A stretch of 64,000 nt of DNA. Source: UBA1724 sp051884615 (GTDB lineage Bacteria > Verrucomicrobiota > Lentisphaeria > Oligosphaerales > Oligosphaeraceae). Every line of letters starts with the position of its first letter. Position 1 is the first letter of the stretch. The notes beneath the pieces were generated by a model, which ran no database searches, was not told where the DNA came from, and saw only the letters and a list, made by a program, of their open reading frames with translations. Shown in pieces: positions 26,359 through 35,843 of this stretch. The stretch spans positions 124,001 to 188,000 of the forward strand of contig JBJEVT010000041.1 of the NCBI GenBank assembly GCA_051884615.1, read 5' to 3'. The translations under genes and the position numbers were made by a program.

Positions 26359-27474
26359 ATGGCCCAACCCCAGGCGATTTTCCAGGAGGGAAGACTCCAG
26401 TTGTCCGGCTGTTGGCGCCAGGGCGCGCCCCGCCCCGCCCCGGAGGAGACCCTCCAGGGCGTCCCCCGGGAGCAGACCGCCACCCTGCCCCTCCAGGCCG
26501 ACGCCCTGGAGGAATGGGACACCTCCCTCCTCATCTTCCTGGACGCTCTCCAAAGCCTGGCACAGGCCCGGGGGCTCGCCCTGGACACCTCCACCCTCCC
26601 CGACGGTCTCCAGACCCTCCTGAAACTCCAGGAGCAGGGACGCCAGAACCAGCCCCGGGAGGCCGACGCCCCCCGCCCCCTCCCCTTCCTGGCGCGCTGG
26701 GGCACCGCCACCCTGGAGACCGCCCGGCTCTTCCTGGATCTGCTCCAGTTCCTGGGCGAGCTCCTCATGGCCCTGGGAAGACTCTTCACGGGACGCAGCA
26801 CCATGCGCCTGGAAGACCTGCGCCGCCAGCTCTGCGCCTGCGGCCCCGGCGCATTGCCCATCATCGCCCTCATCAGCTTCCTCATGGGCCTGGTGCTGGC
26901 GTTCGTGGGCTCCATTCCCCTGAAATGGTTTCAGGCGCAGCCCTATGTGGCCAGCCTGGTGGGCATCGGCATGCTGCGCCTCATGTCCCCGGTGATGGTG
27001 GGCATCGTCATGGCGGGGCGCACCAGCGCGGCCTACGCCGCGGAGCTGGGCACCATGAAGACCAACGAGGAGCTGGACGCCTTCCAGACCCAGGGCATCT
27101 CCCTGATGGACTTCCTGGTGATGCCCCGTTTCCTGGCCATGTCCCTCATGCTGCCCCTCCTCTGCCTCTTCGCGGACGTGGTCAGCATCCTGGGCGGCAT
27201 GCTGGTGGCCATCCTGGATTTGGGGCTCACCGCCAACGCCTACTGGAACACCCTGGTCACCACCACCCGGACCAACGACCTGGTGGTGGGCGTGTTCACC
27301 TGCGCGGTCCTGGGCCTGCTGGACGCGTTGTGCGGGTGCTACCAGGGGATACGGTGCGGCAGGAACGCCGCCGCCGTGGGCAGGGCCACCACCGCCTCCG
27401 TGGTCTACAGCATCGTCTGCATCGTCATCGCCACCTCCCTCATCACCGTCATCACCGTGGTGCTGAAGTATTGA
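26359..27474 (+). CDS. mlaE: MlaE-like lipid ABC transporter permease
   Basis: The 371-residue protein is the membrane subunit of an Mla-type system that moves phospholipids between inner and outer membrane. Residues 1-110 resemble a STAS-like domain, as found fused to some MlaE homologues, which takes the place of a separate MlaB. The permease follows with five to six helices and the family motifs SFLMGLVLAFVG, GRTSAAYAAELGTMK and EELDAFQTQGI. An AGGAGA Shine-Dalgarno lies nine bases before the ATG. It is followed by the ATPase (21-nt gap) and the MCE protein. Confidence 0.9.
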   Translation: MAQPQAIFQEGRLQLSGCWRQGAPRPAPEETLQGVPREQTATLPLQADALEEWDTSLLIFLDALQSLAQARGLALDTSTLPDGLQTLLKLQEQGRQNQPREADAPRPLPFLARWGTATLETARLFLDLLQFLGELLMALGRLFTGRSTMRLEDLRRQLCACGPGALPIIALISFLMGLVLAFVGSIPLKWFQAQPYVASLVGIGMLRLMSPVMVGIVMAGRTSAAYAAELGTMKTNEELDAFQTQGISLMDFLVMPRFLAMSLMLPLLCLFADVVSILGGMLVAILDLGLTANAYWNTLVTTTRTNDLVVGVFTCAVLGLLDALCGCYQGIRCGRNAAAVGRATTASVVYSIVCIVIATSLITVITVVLKY

Positions 27475-27495
27475 GGCACCCTCCTTCCCTCCCCC

Positions 27496-28263
27496 ATGCC
27501 CTCGGCCGCCCCTCCCATTGACGTCAGCCATCTCACCATGGCCTACGGAAACCGGGTCATCATGGAGGATCTCACCTTCCAGGTGGACCGGGGCGAGGTC
27601 TTTCTCCTCATCGGCCCCTCCGGCTGCGGCAAATCCACCCTGCTGCGCCACCTCATCGGCCTGCTGCCCCCCGCCTCCGGCTCCATCCGCATCCTGGGAC
27701 GGGATTTCTGGGAGATGCCGGAGGAGGAGCAGGGCCCCTTCCTTGCCAGGATGGGGGTCCTGTTTCAGAGCGGGGCGCTGTGGGGCTCCATGACCCTGGA
27801 GGAGAATCTCTCCCTGCCCCTCCAGCTCCACACCGAGCTTTCCCCCGAGGAGATCCGGCAGGTCTGCCGCTGCAAACTGGAACTGGTGGGTCTGGCGGGG
27901 TTCCAAGACTACTACCCCGCCCAGCTCTCCGGGGGCATGCAGAAACGGGCAGGCCTCGCCCGCGCCATGGTCCTGGACCCGGAAATCCTCTTCTTCGACG
28001 AACCCTCCGCCGGACTGGACCCCGTCAGCGCACGGAATCTGGACCGGCTCATCCGACAACTCCGGGATTCCCTGGGCACCACCGTGGTCATGGTCACCCA
28101 TGACCTGGACAGCATCTTCGCCGTGGGCACCCAGGCCATCTACCTGGACCCCCGCTCCCGCTCCATCCTGGGCAGGGGCACCCCGCGGGAACTCCGGGAC
28201 AATCCCCCCGCCCCGGAAATCCGGGACTTCCTGACGGGAGGCGGCGCCGGACGCCCCCTCTGA
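27496..28263 (+). CDS. mlaF: MlaF-like lipid ABC transporter ATPase
   Basis: This 255-residue ABC ATPase has Walker A GPSGCGKS (40-47), the signature LSGGMQKRAGLARA typical of MlaF, Walker B ILFFDEPSAGLDP and the H-loop VTHD. It drives lipid transport with the permease encoded just upstream and the MCE protein encoded 12 nt downstream. Confidence 0.93.
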   Translation: MPSAAPPIDVSHLTMAYGNRVIMEDLTFQVDRGEVFLLIGPSGCGKSTLLRHLIGLLPPASGSIRILGRDFWEMPEEEQGPFLARMGVLFQSGALWGSMTLEENLSLPLQLHTELSPEEIRQVCRCKLELVGLAGFQDYYPAQLSGGMQKRAGLARAMVLDPEILFFDEPSAGLDPVSARNLDRLIRQLRDSLGTTVVMVTHDLDSIFAVGTQAIYLDPRSRSILGRGTPRELRDNPPAPEIRDFLTGGGAGRPL

Positions 28264-28275
28264 CCCCACTCTGCC

Positions 28276-29430
28276 ATGAAGAAGAAGAAAAGCGCAGCCC
28301 AAGCCACCTTCCTGGGAGCCTTCGTCCTGGGCGCCCTCGCCCTGCTGGTGTTCTTCCTGATGTCCATCGGCAACTGGAACTGGGTGAAGGACCCCCTGCG
28401 CTACCGCATCTACTTCCCCTCCAATGTCAAGGGGCTGAACGTGGGCGCCCCCGTCATGTTCCGGGGCATCTCCGTGGGCGAGGTGGAGAAGCTCAGCCTG
28501 GCCCCCTCCGGCCCCGGCGACCTCCCCGACGACGTGGCCGCCCCCCGGCTCCATGACGTGCTGCCCGTGGAGGTCTCCGTGAAGCTCTTTCCGGAGCGTC
28601 TTGGCTTCCCCGCCCCCTCCGGCCCCCTCGCCCTCTTCCAAAGCCGGCATCCCCAGAACGAACAGGCCCACGCCTTCCTCAGCGACCTGGTCCTGGAACA
28701 GCATCTGTGCGCCAAGCTGGAGCCCCTTTCCCTCCTCACAGGCCAAATCTATGTGGCCCTGAACCTGGCCAGCCCCTCCAGCGCCCCCTCCAAGGAAATG
28801 ACCCGGAATCTCTGGGAGCAGGGCATCCTCCCCTCCCGCCTCTCCACCCTGGACAACTTGAGCCACAGGATCAACGAGCAGGAGCTGGGGGATTCCCTGG
28901 AATCCATCCAGAAGTTTCTGCAGCAGGTGGCGTTGTTCGTGGAGCAGGGCAAGGCCCAGGAGACCATGGAGAATCTGTCCGCCACTCTTCGCACCCTCTC
29001 CCAGACCACCCTCGTGCTCCAGGAAAGGCTTCCCCAGGCCCTGGAGAATCTGGAGAAGACCGGGGAGGAGGCCAAGCTGGCCCTTCGGCAGGGCAGGCAG
29101 GCCCTGGAGAGTCTCCAAGAGGAGCTGACCCTCACCCTGCGCCAGGCCCATGACACCCTGGAGGAGCTGGAGGGCCTGCTCCGGGAGGGGCGTCCCCAGG
29201 CCCTGGGCGCCCTCGCCCAAATGGAGCAGTCCCTGGCGCATGCCAGCCAGACCCTGGACCAGGTCAACGCCCTGCTGACGCAGCTGCAGCCCGCCCCCTT
29301 CCCCGGCGCGCCTCCGGAAAATCTCCTGGGAGACACCCTCCAGGAGACCCGGATGACCATGATCCAGCTTCGCTCCCTCCTGGAAACCCTCAACCGCACG
29401 CCCCAGGCCCTGCTGCTGGGTTCCCCGTAA
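28276..29430 (+). CDS. mlaD: MlaD-like MCE-domain protein
   Basis: The 384-residue protein has one N-terminal membrane helix (about 12-32) and an MCE domain (about 40-170, with YFPSNVKGLNVGAPVMFRGISVG). The MCE domain contains an insertion relative to E. coli MlaD. The last 180 residues are Leu/Gln/Glu-rich and predicted coiled coil. MCE proteins form hexameric rings that guide lipids across the periplasm; the long coiled coil could extend the channel as in PqiB or YebT. It starts 12 nt after mlaF. Confidence 0.88.
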   Translation: MKKKKSAAQATFLGAFVLGALALLVFFLMSIGNWNWVKDPLRYRIYFPSNVKGLNVGAPVMFRGISVGEVEKLSLAPSGPGDLPDDVAAPRLHDVLPVEVSVKLFPERLGFPAPSGPLALFQSRHPQNEQAHAFLSDLVLEQHLCAKLEPLSLLTGQIYVALNLASPSSAPSKEMTRNLWEQGILPSRLSTLDNLSHRINEQELGDSLESIQKFLQQVALFVEQGKAQETMENLSATLRTLSQTTLVLQERLPQALENLEKTGEEAKLALRQGRQALESLQEELTLTLRQAHDTLEELEGLLREGRPQALGALAQMEQSLAHASQTLDQVNALLTQLQPAPFPGAPPENLLGDTLQETRMTMIQLRSLLETLNRTPQALLLGSP

Positions 29431-29463
29431 GCCACCCCGCCCCTGTCGAAGGAGAAGACACAG

Positions 29464-30042
29464 ATGAAGAACATTCTCTCCCTCTGCCTGCCCGCCCTTT
29501 TGTCCGCATGGCTGACCGCCTCCTGTGTGACCAAGGCCCCCGAGCCCCGCGCCTTCCTCCTGGACCCCCTCCCCCCCGACACTCCCTGCTTCGACGTCTC
29601 CGTCTCCAACCTGTATAACAGCCAGGTGATGCGATATGCCACGGAACACCGGGAGGTGAAGACCATCCCCCACGCCCGCTGGGCCCTCCCCCTCAAGGAC
29701 GTCTGCTCCGCCGCCACCCCTGTTTCCTATACGCGCGCCCAGTTCACCCTCCATGTGCGCGAGGTGCAAGACCAGGGGGCAAGCCGCGCCCTGGTCTTCC
29801 GGGCGGCTCTCTTCCCCCACCGGAAGGGGCAAATACTCACGCATGTCGGAGGAGGAGAACAGAGAGTCGTCACTCACTCCGACAACGAAACAGTCAACCT
29901 CATTCCCCTGGAAATCTCCATCCCCTATGAAGGGGAATTGGACGCCCTGGCGTTCCGCGACGCGTACTCCGAGTTCCTCCGGCAGGCCGCCCGGCGCATG
30001 AAGCAGCTTCTGCAGGAGAATCCCCCGCCCCAGAATCCTTGA
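29464..30042 (+). CDS. ABC transport auxiliary lipoprotein (PqiC-like)
   Basis: The 192-residue product has a lipoprotein signal with lipobox LTASC (Cys21) and then AFLLDP and VSVSNLYNSQVMRY. This fits the ABC-type auxiliary component family that pairs with MCE systems (PqiC in E. coli). It likely sits in the outer membrane and docks the MCE ring. A GAAGGAG Shine-Dalgarno precedes the ATG. Its position directly after mlaD supports the assignment more than sequence detail does. Confidence 0.75.
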   Translation: MKNILSLCLPALLSAWLTASCVTKAPEPRAFLLDPLPPDTPCFDVSVSNLYNSQVMRYATEHREVKTIPHARWALPLKDVCSAATPVSYTRAQFTLHVREVQDQGASRALVFRAALFPHRKGQILTHVGGGEQRVVTHSDNETVNLIPLEISIPYEGELDALAFRDAYSEFLRQAARRMKQLLQENPPPQNP

Positions 30043-30062
30043 GCTCCCTCTCCTCCCGCCCC

Positions 30063-32630
30063 ATGTCCACCCCCTCCCCCATCCTCCTGGGAACCCTGGC
30101 CCTCCTCCTCCTGGGCGCTGCGCTCCCCGCCCCTCTGCCCGCCGCCCAGGACCCCGCCCTCTTCCTCTTCCCCGAGGAAAGTCCCCTTCCCCAGAGCCTG
30201 AACCGGCGCGCCGGCATGGAGGCCCTCTCCCAGCGCCTCTATAAAAACGCCATCCGGTATTTCACCCTGGCTCTCGCCGAGGAAAAGCTCCCCGAGGAGA
30301 AGGACGAGCTGTCTCTCCTGCTGGCCCGCTCCCTTCTGCTGGACGGGCAGCACGCCGAGGCGCTGAAGGTGGCCAACGACACCCTGACGGGACAGGCGGG
30401 AAAGGGGAAGGACCCCGTCCTGGCCGACTCCCTCCGTCTGGTGGCCGGCCTGGCCAGCCTCCAGGGGGGGGACAGCGCCACCGCCCTCAACTTCCTGCTC
30501 CCCCTCCGGGAAAGCCCCCTGATGGAGACCTCCCCCGCCCGAAAGGCACAGATCCTGGAGGCCCTGGGACAGGCATGGAACGCCAGCGGACTCTGGGAGG
30601 AGACCCGGCAGGCCCTCCTTCCCGCCCTCTCCCAGTTCGACTACGCCTCCCCGGAACGAATCTCCCTGGGCTGGAGACTCCTGGACGCCACCCTGCCCCT
30701 GGGACTCTGGCAGGAGACCCGCACCCTCCTGGACGAACTCTCCAGCCAGCCCGTCTCCCAGGAACGCCAGGCCCTGCTGAAACTGCTCCGCATCCGGTGC
30801 GACATCGGCGAGGGGAAAATCTCCGAAGCCAACCAATACTACCACGCCAGCCGCCTGGATTCCCTGCTGCCCCGCACCCCCGCCCCCACCTGGTGGGAGG
30901 TGCTCTCCTCCCTGGCACAGGCTTGCCAGGCAAAGGGCATGCCCCAGGAGGCCGCCCAGCTCTTCGGAGACGCCGCCCAGGTGGCCCCCTCCCCCCGGCA
31001 GGCACGGCAGGCGCGGGAGCTTCAGGCGGAGGCCCTGGTGGCCTGCCAGCGTCTGCCCGAAGCCAAGGAAATCCTCCTGGCTCTCCATGAGGCCCAGCCC
31101 CAGGATTCCACCCTCTCCCTCCGTCTTGCCGAAATCCGCATGAGCCTCCAGGAACGGCGCAGCGCCTCGGAACTCTTCCAGCAGGCCGCCGAAGACGCCG
31201 CCCTCTCCCGGGAAACGCGTTGCCGGGCATGGCAGAAGAGCGCCCAGTGCCTCTCTCTGGAGGGGCTTGCCGGGGACGCCTCCCTGGCCTATCAGAAAGC
31301 GGCGGCGCTGGCCGACACGCCCCGGGACCAGGCCGACTCCCTGCTCCATGCCGCCCGGGAAGAGGAGCGGGCTCTGCATGCCCAGGAGGCCGTCCGTCTG
31401 TATCTTCTGGTGGCCGACGCCCTGGCCGACCGTCTGCCCTCCGCGTCGGAGGCCCGGCTGGAGGCCGCCCGACTTCTCCGGGAGAACGCCCCCGCCCAGG
31501 CGGTGGCACAGCTGCGGAAATTCCTGGAGGAGCGGCCCGACTCCCCCCGCCTGTGGGAGGCCCGCCTCGCCATCGCCACCGCCACCCCGGAATATGCCCG
31601 GGCGGTGGAGGAGATGCTCCAGGTCGCCCGGGAGTGCCCCCAGACTCCCCTGGCCATCCAGGCATACTTCGAGGGTCATGCCCGCGCCCTGGCCCAGGGC
31701 GGCTCCGGTCTGGAGCAGGCCATGTCCATCCTCCAGGAGCTGCTGACCCGCTTCCCGGAGATGGAGGGAGAGAAGCTGCGGCTGGCGCGGCATCAGTATC
31801 TCCTGCTGGGCCTTGCCCTGGAAAAGCCGGAGGCCCTGGCATGGGGACGGGACTTCCTGACCTCCTATCCGGACGCTCCGGAATCCCCCGAGGTGGCCAT
31901 GAATCTGGCGGACTGGCTCTCCACCCAGAAGCGCCACGCCGAGGCGGCGCAGCTCTACCAGACCCTCCAGAACTTCCCCCAGGCCCCCCAGGCCCTGCGG
32001 GAAATGGCCGCCTATGAAGAGGCGTTCTGCCACGCCCAGCTCCCCGACGGCACCCCCAAGGCCCTGGAGCTCCTCCGGAATCTGGCCGCCACCGCCCGGC
32101 AAAACACCGAGGTGGCGGCCCGGGCCGCCTTCCTCCAGGGGGATCTCCTGACCTGGTCGGACGCCCCCCAGGACGCCCTGGAACAATACCGCATCGCCCG
32201 AGAAAAGGCCGGCGACACCCTCCTGGGGCTGGCCGCCACCGGAAGAATGGCCGAGCTCCTCTATGCCCTGGGCAAGGTGGAGGAAGCCGCCCGGGAGGCC
32301 GACGCCATCCTGCGGAAGGAAGGCCATGCCGACCGCCTTCTGCTGGCCAGGGCCAAGCTGGTGCGCGCCCGCTGCTACCGCCGCCAGGGCAACCTCTCCA
32401 TGGCGAAGTCCTGCTACCACGACATCCGGCTGGAGTATGAATCCACCCGGGGCGCCGTCCCGGATGCCGCCGCCACTCCCGCCGTCTATGTGGCCGCGGT
32501 CAACGAAGTTCTGGAAATCCTGGACGAACAGGGAGAGGCCACCGCCGCCAAGACCGTTCGCCAAAACTACGGCAGGAACCCGGCGCTGCCCGCGCTGCCC
32601 GCCTCGCCCCAGCCGGAAAAGTCCCGCTGA
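30063..32630 (+). CDS. Exported TPR-repeat protein
   Basis: The 855-residue protein starts with a signal peptide (ILLGTLALLLLGAALPAPLPAAQ) and is then built almost entirely of tetratricopeptide-like helix pairs, for example MEALSQRLYKNAIRYFTLAL, through to about residue 800. It is probably periplasmic or tethered at the outer membrane and should scaffold protein complexes. I prefer the ATG 21 nt after the lipoprotein stop; a TTG overlapping that stop is possible. SurA follows after 37 nt, so a part in envelope biogenesis is a fair guess. Confidence 0.78.
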   Translation: MSTPSPILLGTLALLLLGAALPAPLPAAQDPALFLFPEESPLPQSLNRRAGMEALSQRLYKNAIRYFTLALAEEKLPEEKDELSLLLARSLLLDGQHAEALKVANDTLTGQAGKGKDPVLADSLRLVAGLASLQGGDSATALNFLLPLRESPLMETSPARKAQILEALGQAWNASGLWEETRQALLPALSQFDYASPERISLGWRLLDATLPLGLWQETRTLLDELSSQPVSQERQALLKLLRIRCDIGEGKISEANQYYHASRLDSLLPRTPAPTWWEVLSSLAQACQAKGMPQEAAQLFGDAAQVAPSPRQARQARELQAEALVACQRLPEAKEILLALHEAQPQDSTLSLRLAEIRMSLQERRSASELFQQAAEDAALSRETRCRAWQKSAQCLSLEGLAGDASLAYQKAAALADTPRDQADSLLHAAREEERALHAQEAVRLYLLVADALADRLPSASEARLEAARLLRENAPAQAVAQLRKFLEERPDSPRLWEARLAIATATPEYARAVEEMLQVARECPQTPLAIQAYFEGHARALAQGGSGLEQAMSILQELLTRFPEMEGEKLRLARHQYLLLGLALEKPEALAWGRDFLTSYPDAPESPEVAMNLADWLSTQKRHAEAAQLYQTLQNFPQAPQALREMAAYEEAFCHAQLPDGTPKALELLRNLAATARQNTEVAARAAFLQGDLLTWSDAPQDALEQYRIAREKAGDTLLGLAATGRMAELLYALGKVEEAAREADAILRKEGHADRLLLARAKLVRARCYRRQGNLSMAKSCYHDIRLEYESTRGAVPDAAATPAVYVAAVNEVLEILDEQGEATAAKTVRQNYGRNPALPALPASPQPEKSR

Positions 32631-32667
32631 CCCACGTCACGCCCACCCCCAAACGCCCCTCTTCCCC

Positions 32668-33606
32668 ATGAAGCCCCGTTTCCTTCTTCTCGCCCTCGCC
32701 CTCCTCTGCCCCGTCTGGTGCTCCTCCGCGGAAATCAGCGAATCCGTCCTGGCACGGGTGGGGGACACGATCCTCACCTCCTACGAGGTGCGCCTCGCCT
32801 CCGCCGCCGAAGAATCCCAGCTGCCCCCGGGGCTCTCCGAACGGGAGCACATGGACGCGGTGGCCGCCATTCGCCAGGAAACCCTGGAGGCCATGATTCT
32901 CCAGGAACTGGTCTGGCTGGATTTCCAGGCCCTCAAGGGCAAGATTCCCGCCGAGCTGGTGCAGGAGCGCATCGACAACCTGATTCTGACCCAGGCCAAC
33001 GCCAGCGAGGAGCGCTTCCGGGACATGCTGCACGGCATGAACATGACCTACAAGGAGTTCCAGGAGAAGATCACCAAGCAGCTGGCTGTGGAGATGCTCC
33101 TCTACGACCGCACCCGCCGCAACCTCTTCATCTCCGACGCCCAGATCCGGGAATATTTCCAGGAGCACCGCCAGGACTTCGTCACCGCTCCCCAGTACCG
33201 GGTGCATGCCATCCAGCTGGCCGCCGGGGAGGGCTGGGAGGAGACCTGCCAGGAGATTCAGCGGCGTCTGAAGGAGGGAGAGGACTTCGGCGCCCTCGCC
33301 ATCCAGTTCTCCCAGGGTCCCAATGCCCAGCAGGGAGGGGATCTGGGCTGGCTGGAGACCATGGCCCCCGCCCTTCAGCAGGTGGTGGACACCCTGGCCC
33401 CCGGAGAGGTGGCGGACGCCCCCCTTTCCCTGGGCAACGCCTACTACATCATCAAGCTGGCCGACCGCAAGGGAGGCAACGCCCCCACCCTCACCCCGGA
33501 ACTCCAGGACACCATCCGCAAACTCCTGGAGGAGCAGACCGCCGCCCAGCGGCTGGAGGAGTACAAGAAGACGCTGGTCACCAAATATCCCCTCCGGAGA
33601 TACTAG
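32668..33606 (+). CDS. surA: SurA-like periplasmic peptidyl-prolyl isomerase
   Basis: The 312-residue protein has a signal peptide (1-21), a SurA N-terminal chaperone domain (about 22-165, starting ISESVLARVGDTILTSYEV) and one parvulin domain (about 170-275). The parvulin signature includes DFGALAIQFSQGPNAQQGGDLGW and the region through PLSLGNAYYIIKL. E. coli SurA has two parvulin domains; one is common outside Gammaproteobacteria. It assists folding of outer-membrane proteins. It closes the Mla/TPR run and is followed by a new promoter. Confidence 0.88.
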   Translation: MKPRFLLLALALLCPVWCSSAEISESVLARVGDTILTSYEVRLASAAEESQLPPGLSEREHMDAVAAIRQETLEAMILQELVWLDFQALKGKIPAELVQERIDNLILTQANASEERFRDMLHGMNMTYKEFQEKITKQLAVEMLLYDRTRRNLFISDAQIREYFQEHRQDFVTAPQYRVHAIQLAAGEGWEETCQEIQRRLKEGEDFGALAIQFSQGPNAQQGGDLGWLETMAPALQQVVDTLAPGEVADAPLSLGNAYYIIKLADRKGGNAPTLTPELQDTIRKLLEEQTAAQRLEEYKKTLVTKYPLRRY

Positions 33607-33714
33607 CCCGTCCTTCCCGCGGAAGAGAAGGGGGGGGGAGGAAGCATGGCTCCCCTCCCCTTGCGGGAGGAGCCCCGGAGGCGCCCAAGCTTCCCCCTCC
33701 CCACCTCCACGCAT

Positions 33715-33742
33715 TTGAAAAACCTGGGAAAACGGCTACATT
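33715..33742 (+). promoter_or_regulatory. Sigma-70-type promoter of the COX24-like gene
   Basis: TTGAAA and TACATT are 16 nt apart, about 73 nt before the small gene. This is the clearest promoter in the window. Confidence 0.75.
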
Positions 33743-33815
33743 ACGCCCCTGTCATTTTCTTCTCTCATTTCCCATAACATCATCACCCTTCATCACACAC
33801 TGAGGACACACCAGA

Positions 33816-33905
33816 ATGGGCTCCGTTAAGAAGCAGCGCCGCCGGAAGATCGCCAAGCACAAGAGGGACAAGATCCGCAAGGCGCTTCGCCACAAGAACA
33901 AGTAG
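33816..33905 (+). CDS. 29-residue COX24/AURKAIP1 (mS38-like) protein
   Basis: The product MGSVKKQRRRKIAKHKRDKI plus nine more residues is highly basic and matches the tiny bacterial proteins annotated as AURKAIP1/COX24-domain, related to mitochondrial ribosomal protein mS38. Such proteins are believed to bind the small ribosomal subunit. The unit has its own promoter and an intrinsic terminator, so it is a monocistronic gene. It is too short for most gene finders and easily missed. An AGAAT sequence precedes the ATG; there is no strong Shine-Dalgarno. Confidence 0.85.
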   Translation: MGSVKKQRRRKIAKHKRDKIRKALRHKNK

Positions 33906-34030
33906 TCACGAAGCAGGAAGCCCGGGCGGGCTCCCCGGATGTTCCGGGAGGATTTCCCGCCCCTTCCTCCCCCCTCTCTCTTCCCCCGGGCGCGACGCCA
34001 GACCCACCCCTCTGGCACGAGACGCCTCGC

Positions 34031-34070
34031 AACGCCGCTGGACATTCCTCCAGCGGCGTTTTTCTTTTTT
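34031..34070 (+). terminator. Intrinsic terminator of the COX24-like gene
   Basis: AACGCCGCTGGA pairs with TCCAGCGGCGTT, followed by a T-rich run broken by one C. It stands 125 nt after the small gene. Confidence 0.9.
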
Positions 34071-34128
34071 CCCCGCCATCCCCTCTTTTTCCCAGGAGGG
34101 GGGAAGGCGCTGCCTCGGGAAGGCGGAC

Positions 34129-34134
34129 TACATT
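34129..34134 (+). promoter_or_regulatory. -10 box directly before the TPR gene, leaderless start?
   Basis: TACATT ends six bases before the ATG at 34141. With normal spacing transcription would start at or next to the start codon, giving a leaderless mRNA. Confidence 0.45.
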
Positions 34135-34140
34135 AGCCCC

Positions 34141-35823
34141 ATGCCTCTTCTCCTCCTCCATCTCCTCCTCCTCCTGGGCCTGTGCCTCCCGGCGCTGGAC
34201 GCCCAGACCATCCCCGCGGAACGCCGTTCCCCCCTGCCTCCTCTTCCGAAGGAGCTCCAGGAGGAGAAGGAGCTCCTCCTGGACTACGCCTCCGTGGCCC
34301 TCCAGGATCTCCTTGCCCCCGAGGAGAATCCGGGAAGCGAGAAGGACGGGCAGGTGCTCATGGGGATTCTGCGGCGGCATCCCCAGGCGGTGCCGGCCCT
34401 GGAGCGCCTCTTCCAGCTTCGGCTGGAGCGCGGGGAGGAGGAGCTCCTGCTGGAAGAGCTGCGGGAGCTGAACCAGGGAGAGAATCCCCCCCTGGAGACT
34501 CAGTGCGCCCTCTGGGATCTGCTCTTCTATCTGGAGGAACCCGAGGCCGCCCCCCTTCTGGAGACCATACGCCGTCGGGCGCCCGAAAATCCCCAGGTCC
34601 TGCTGCGGGCCATCCAGTTCTATCACGAGCAGGGAGAGAAGGAAGCCCGGGACCAGGCCATCGCCCTGGCCGTCTCCCTCCCCGACTTCCCGAAGGATTT
34701 GTCCCTCAACTTCCTCCTCCTCCGCATCGCCGCCGAGACCCGGAACACCGCCATGGCGGCGGAGGCCGCCCAGCGCATCACCGACGACACCCAGGACCTC
34801 CTCCTCCGCGACACCGACTACGCCGACGATTTCCAGGACGCCTGGAACTATCTCTGGGAGGCCAGGATGTACCATCCCCTCTCCCTCATCCTCCACCCCG
34901 TCCTCCCTCTCCTGTGGGACATCCTCGGGACGAATGATCCCAAGGAGTTCCTCCAGGTGACCTTCTACATCGCCCTGAAGGCCCAGGACTACACGGAAGC
35001 GGAGGAGATCCTCCGCTTCTTCCAGGACAAGATGTCCCCCCAGCTCTGGAACGAGGCGCTGCCGGATGTTCTGGGCGTCTTCCCGACGGTGGAGATGGAG
35101 GATTTCGCGCCCTTCCAGAGGGTCCCCCCCGCTCCCTTCCTGAAGATTCAGGGGGACATCCTGGAAAGCTACCTGAACTCCCTTCCCCTGCTTCTCCGCA
35201 AGGACGACTACCTCCGGCACCTTGCCAAGCTGGGCGCGTGCGTCAAGGACGCCCCCCGCATCATCCGGGCGCTTCGCCAACTCGCCAATCCCGATCTCCA
35301 GGACAGCCTCCTCCTCCTGGACGCCCTCATGTTCGCCGAGAATCTGGAGGAGGCGCGTCTGGAGATGCGGCGCATCCAGGCCCGCTTCCCCGGGGAGCTC
35401 GACGCGGATTTCTATTTTCGCCAAGCCTATCTGGAGGAGCTGGCGGGGGAGATCGACGCCGCCATCCAGGCCAGCCAGAAGGTCCTGGAGCGGAATCCCG
35501 ACTTCCACGAAGCCGCCAATTTCCTGGGCTATCTCTACGCCGACCACAACATCCACCTGGACCTGGCGGAACCCCTCATCCAGAAGGCTCTCGACGCAGA
35601 CCCCGGAAATCCCGCCTATGTGGATTCCCTGGCCTGGCTCCGCTATCGTCAGGGGCGCCCCGCGGATGCCCTCGTCCTCATGGCAAGGGCATTCCATTCT
35701 CTCTTCCAGGATCCCGAAGGGGAGCTGGACAGCGAGATGTCCCTGGAGCTTCTGGAGCATCTCCAGGAAATCCTGAGGGCCCTGGGGGCGGGCCGCCTGG
35801 CCGACTTCCTCTCCGTTCCCTGA
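34141..35823 (+). CDS. Exported TPR-repeat protein
   Basis: The 560-residue protein has a very hydrophobic signal peptide (LLLLHLLLLLGLCLPALDAQ) followed by helical repeats; the clearest TPRs lie near the C-terminus (EIDAAIQASQKVLERNPDFHEAANFLGYLYAD and the following repeat ending LAWLRYRQGRPADALVLMARAF). It probably acts in the periplasm as a scaffold. It starts straight after the terminator of the COX24-like gene with a promoter close to its ATG, and ends 20 nt before tmk. Confidence 0.8.
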   Translation: MPLLLLHLLLLLGLCLPALDAQTIPAERRSPLPPLPKELQEEKELLLDYASVALQDLLAPEENPGSEKDGQVLMGILRRHPQAVPALERLFQLRLERGEEELLLEELRELNQGENPPLETQCALWDLLFYLEEPEAAPLLETIRRRAPENPQVLLRAIQFYHEQGEKEARDQAIALAVSLPDFPKDLSLNFLLLRIAAETRNTAMAAEAAQRITDDTQDLLLRDTDYADDFQDAWNYLWEARMYHPLSLILHPVLPLLWDILGTNDPKEFLQVTFYIALKAQDYTEAEEILRFFQDKMSPQLWNEALPDVLGVFPTVEMEDFAPFQRVPPAPFLKIQGDILESYLNSLPLLLRKDDYLRHLAKLGACVKDAPRIIRALRQLANPDLQDSLLLLDALMFAENLEEARLEMRRIQARFPGELDADFYFRQAYLEELAGEIDAAIQASQKVLERNPDFHEAANFLGYLYADHNIHLDLAEPLIQKALDADPGNPAYVDSLAWLRYRQGRPADALVLMARAFHSLFQDPEGELDSEMSLELLEHLQEILRALGAGRLADFLSVP

Positions 35824-35843
35824 ACGCCCCACCTCCCCCATCC

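Noticed and set aside
26125..29877. A 1250-codon open frame antisense to the Mla genes
   Set aside because: Very high GC removes stop codons from the opposite strand. The translation is Gly/Glu/His-rich low-complexity sequence with no motif, while the plus strand has clear Mla genes.
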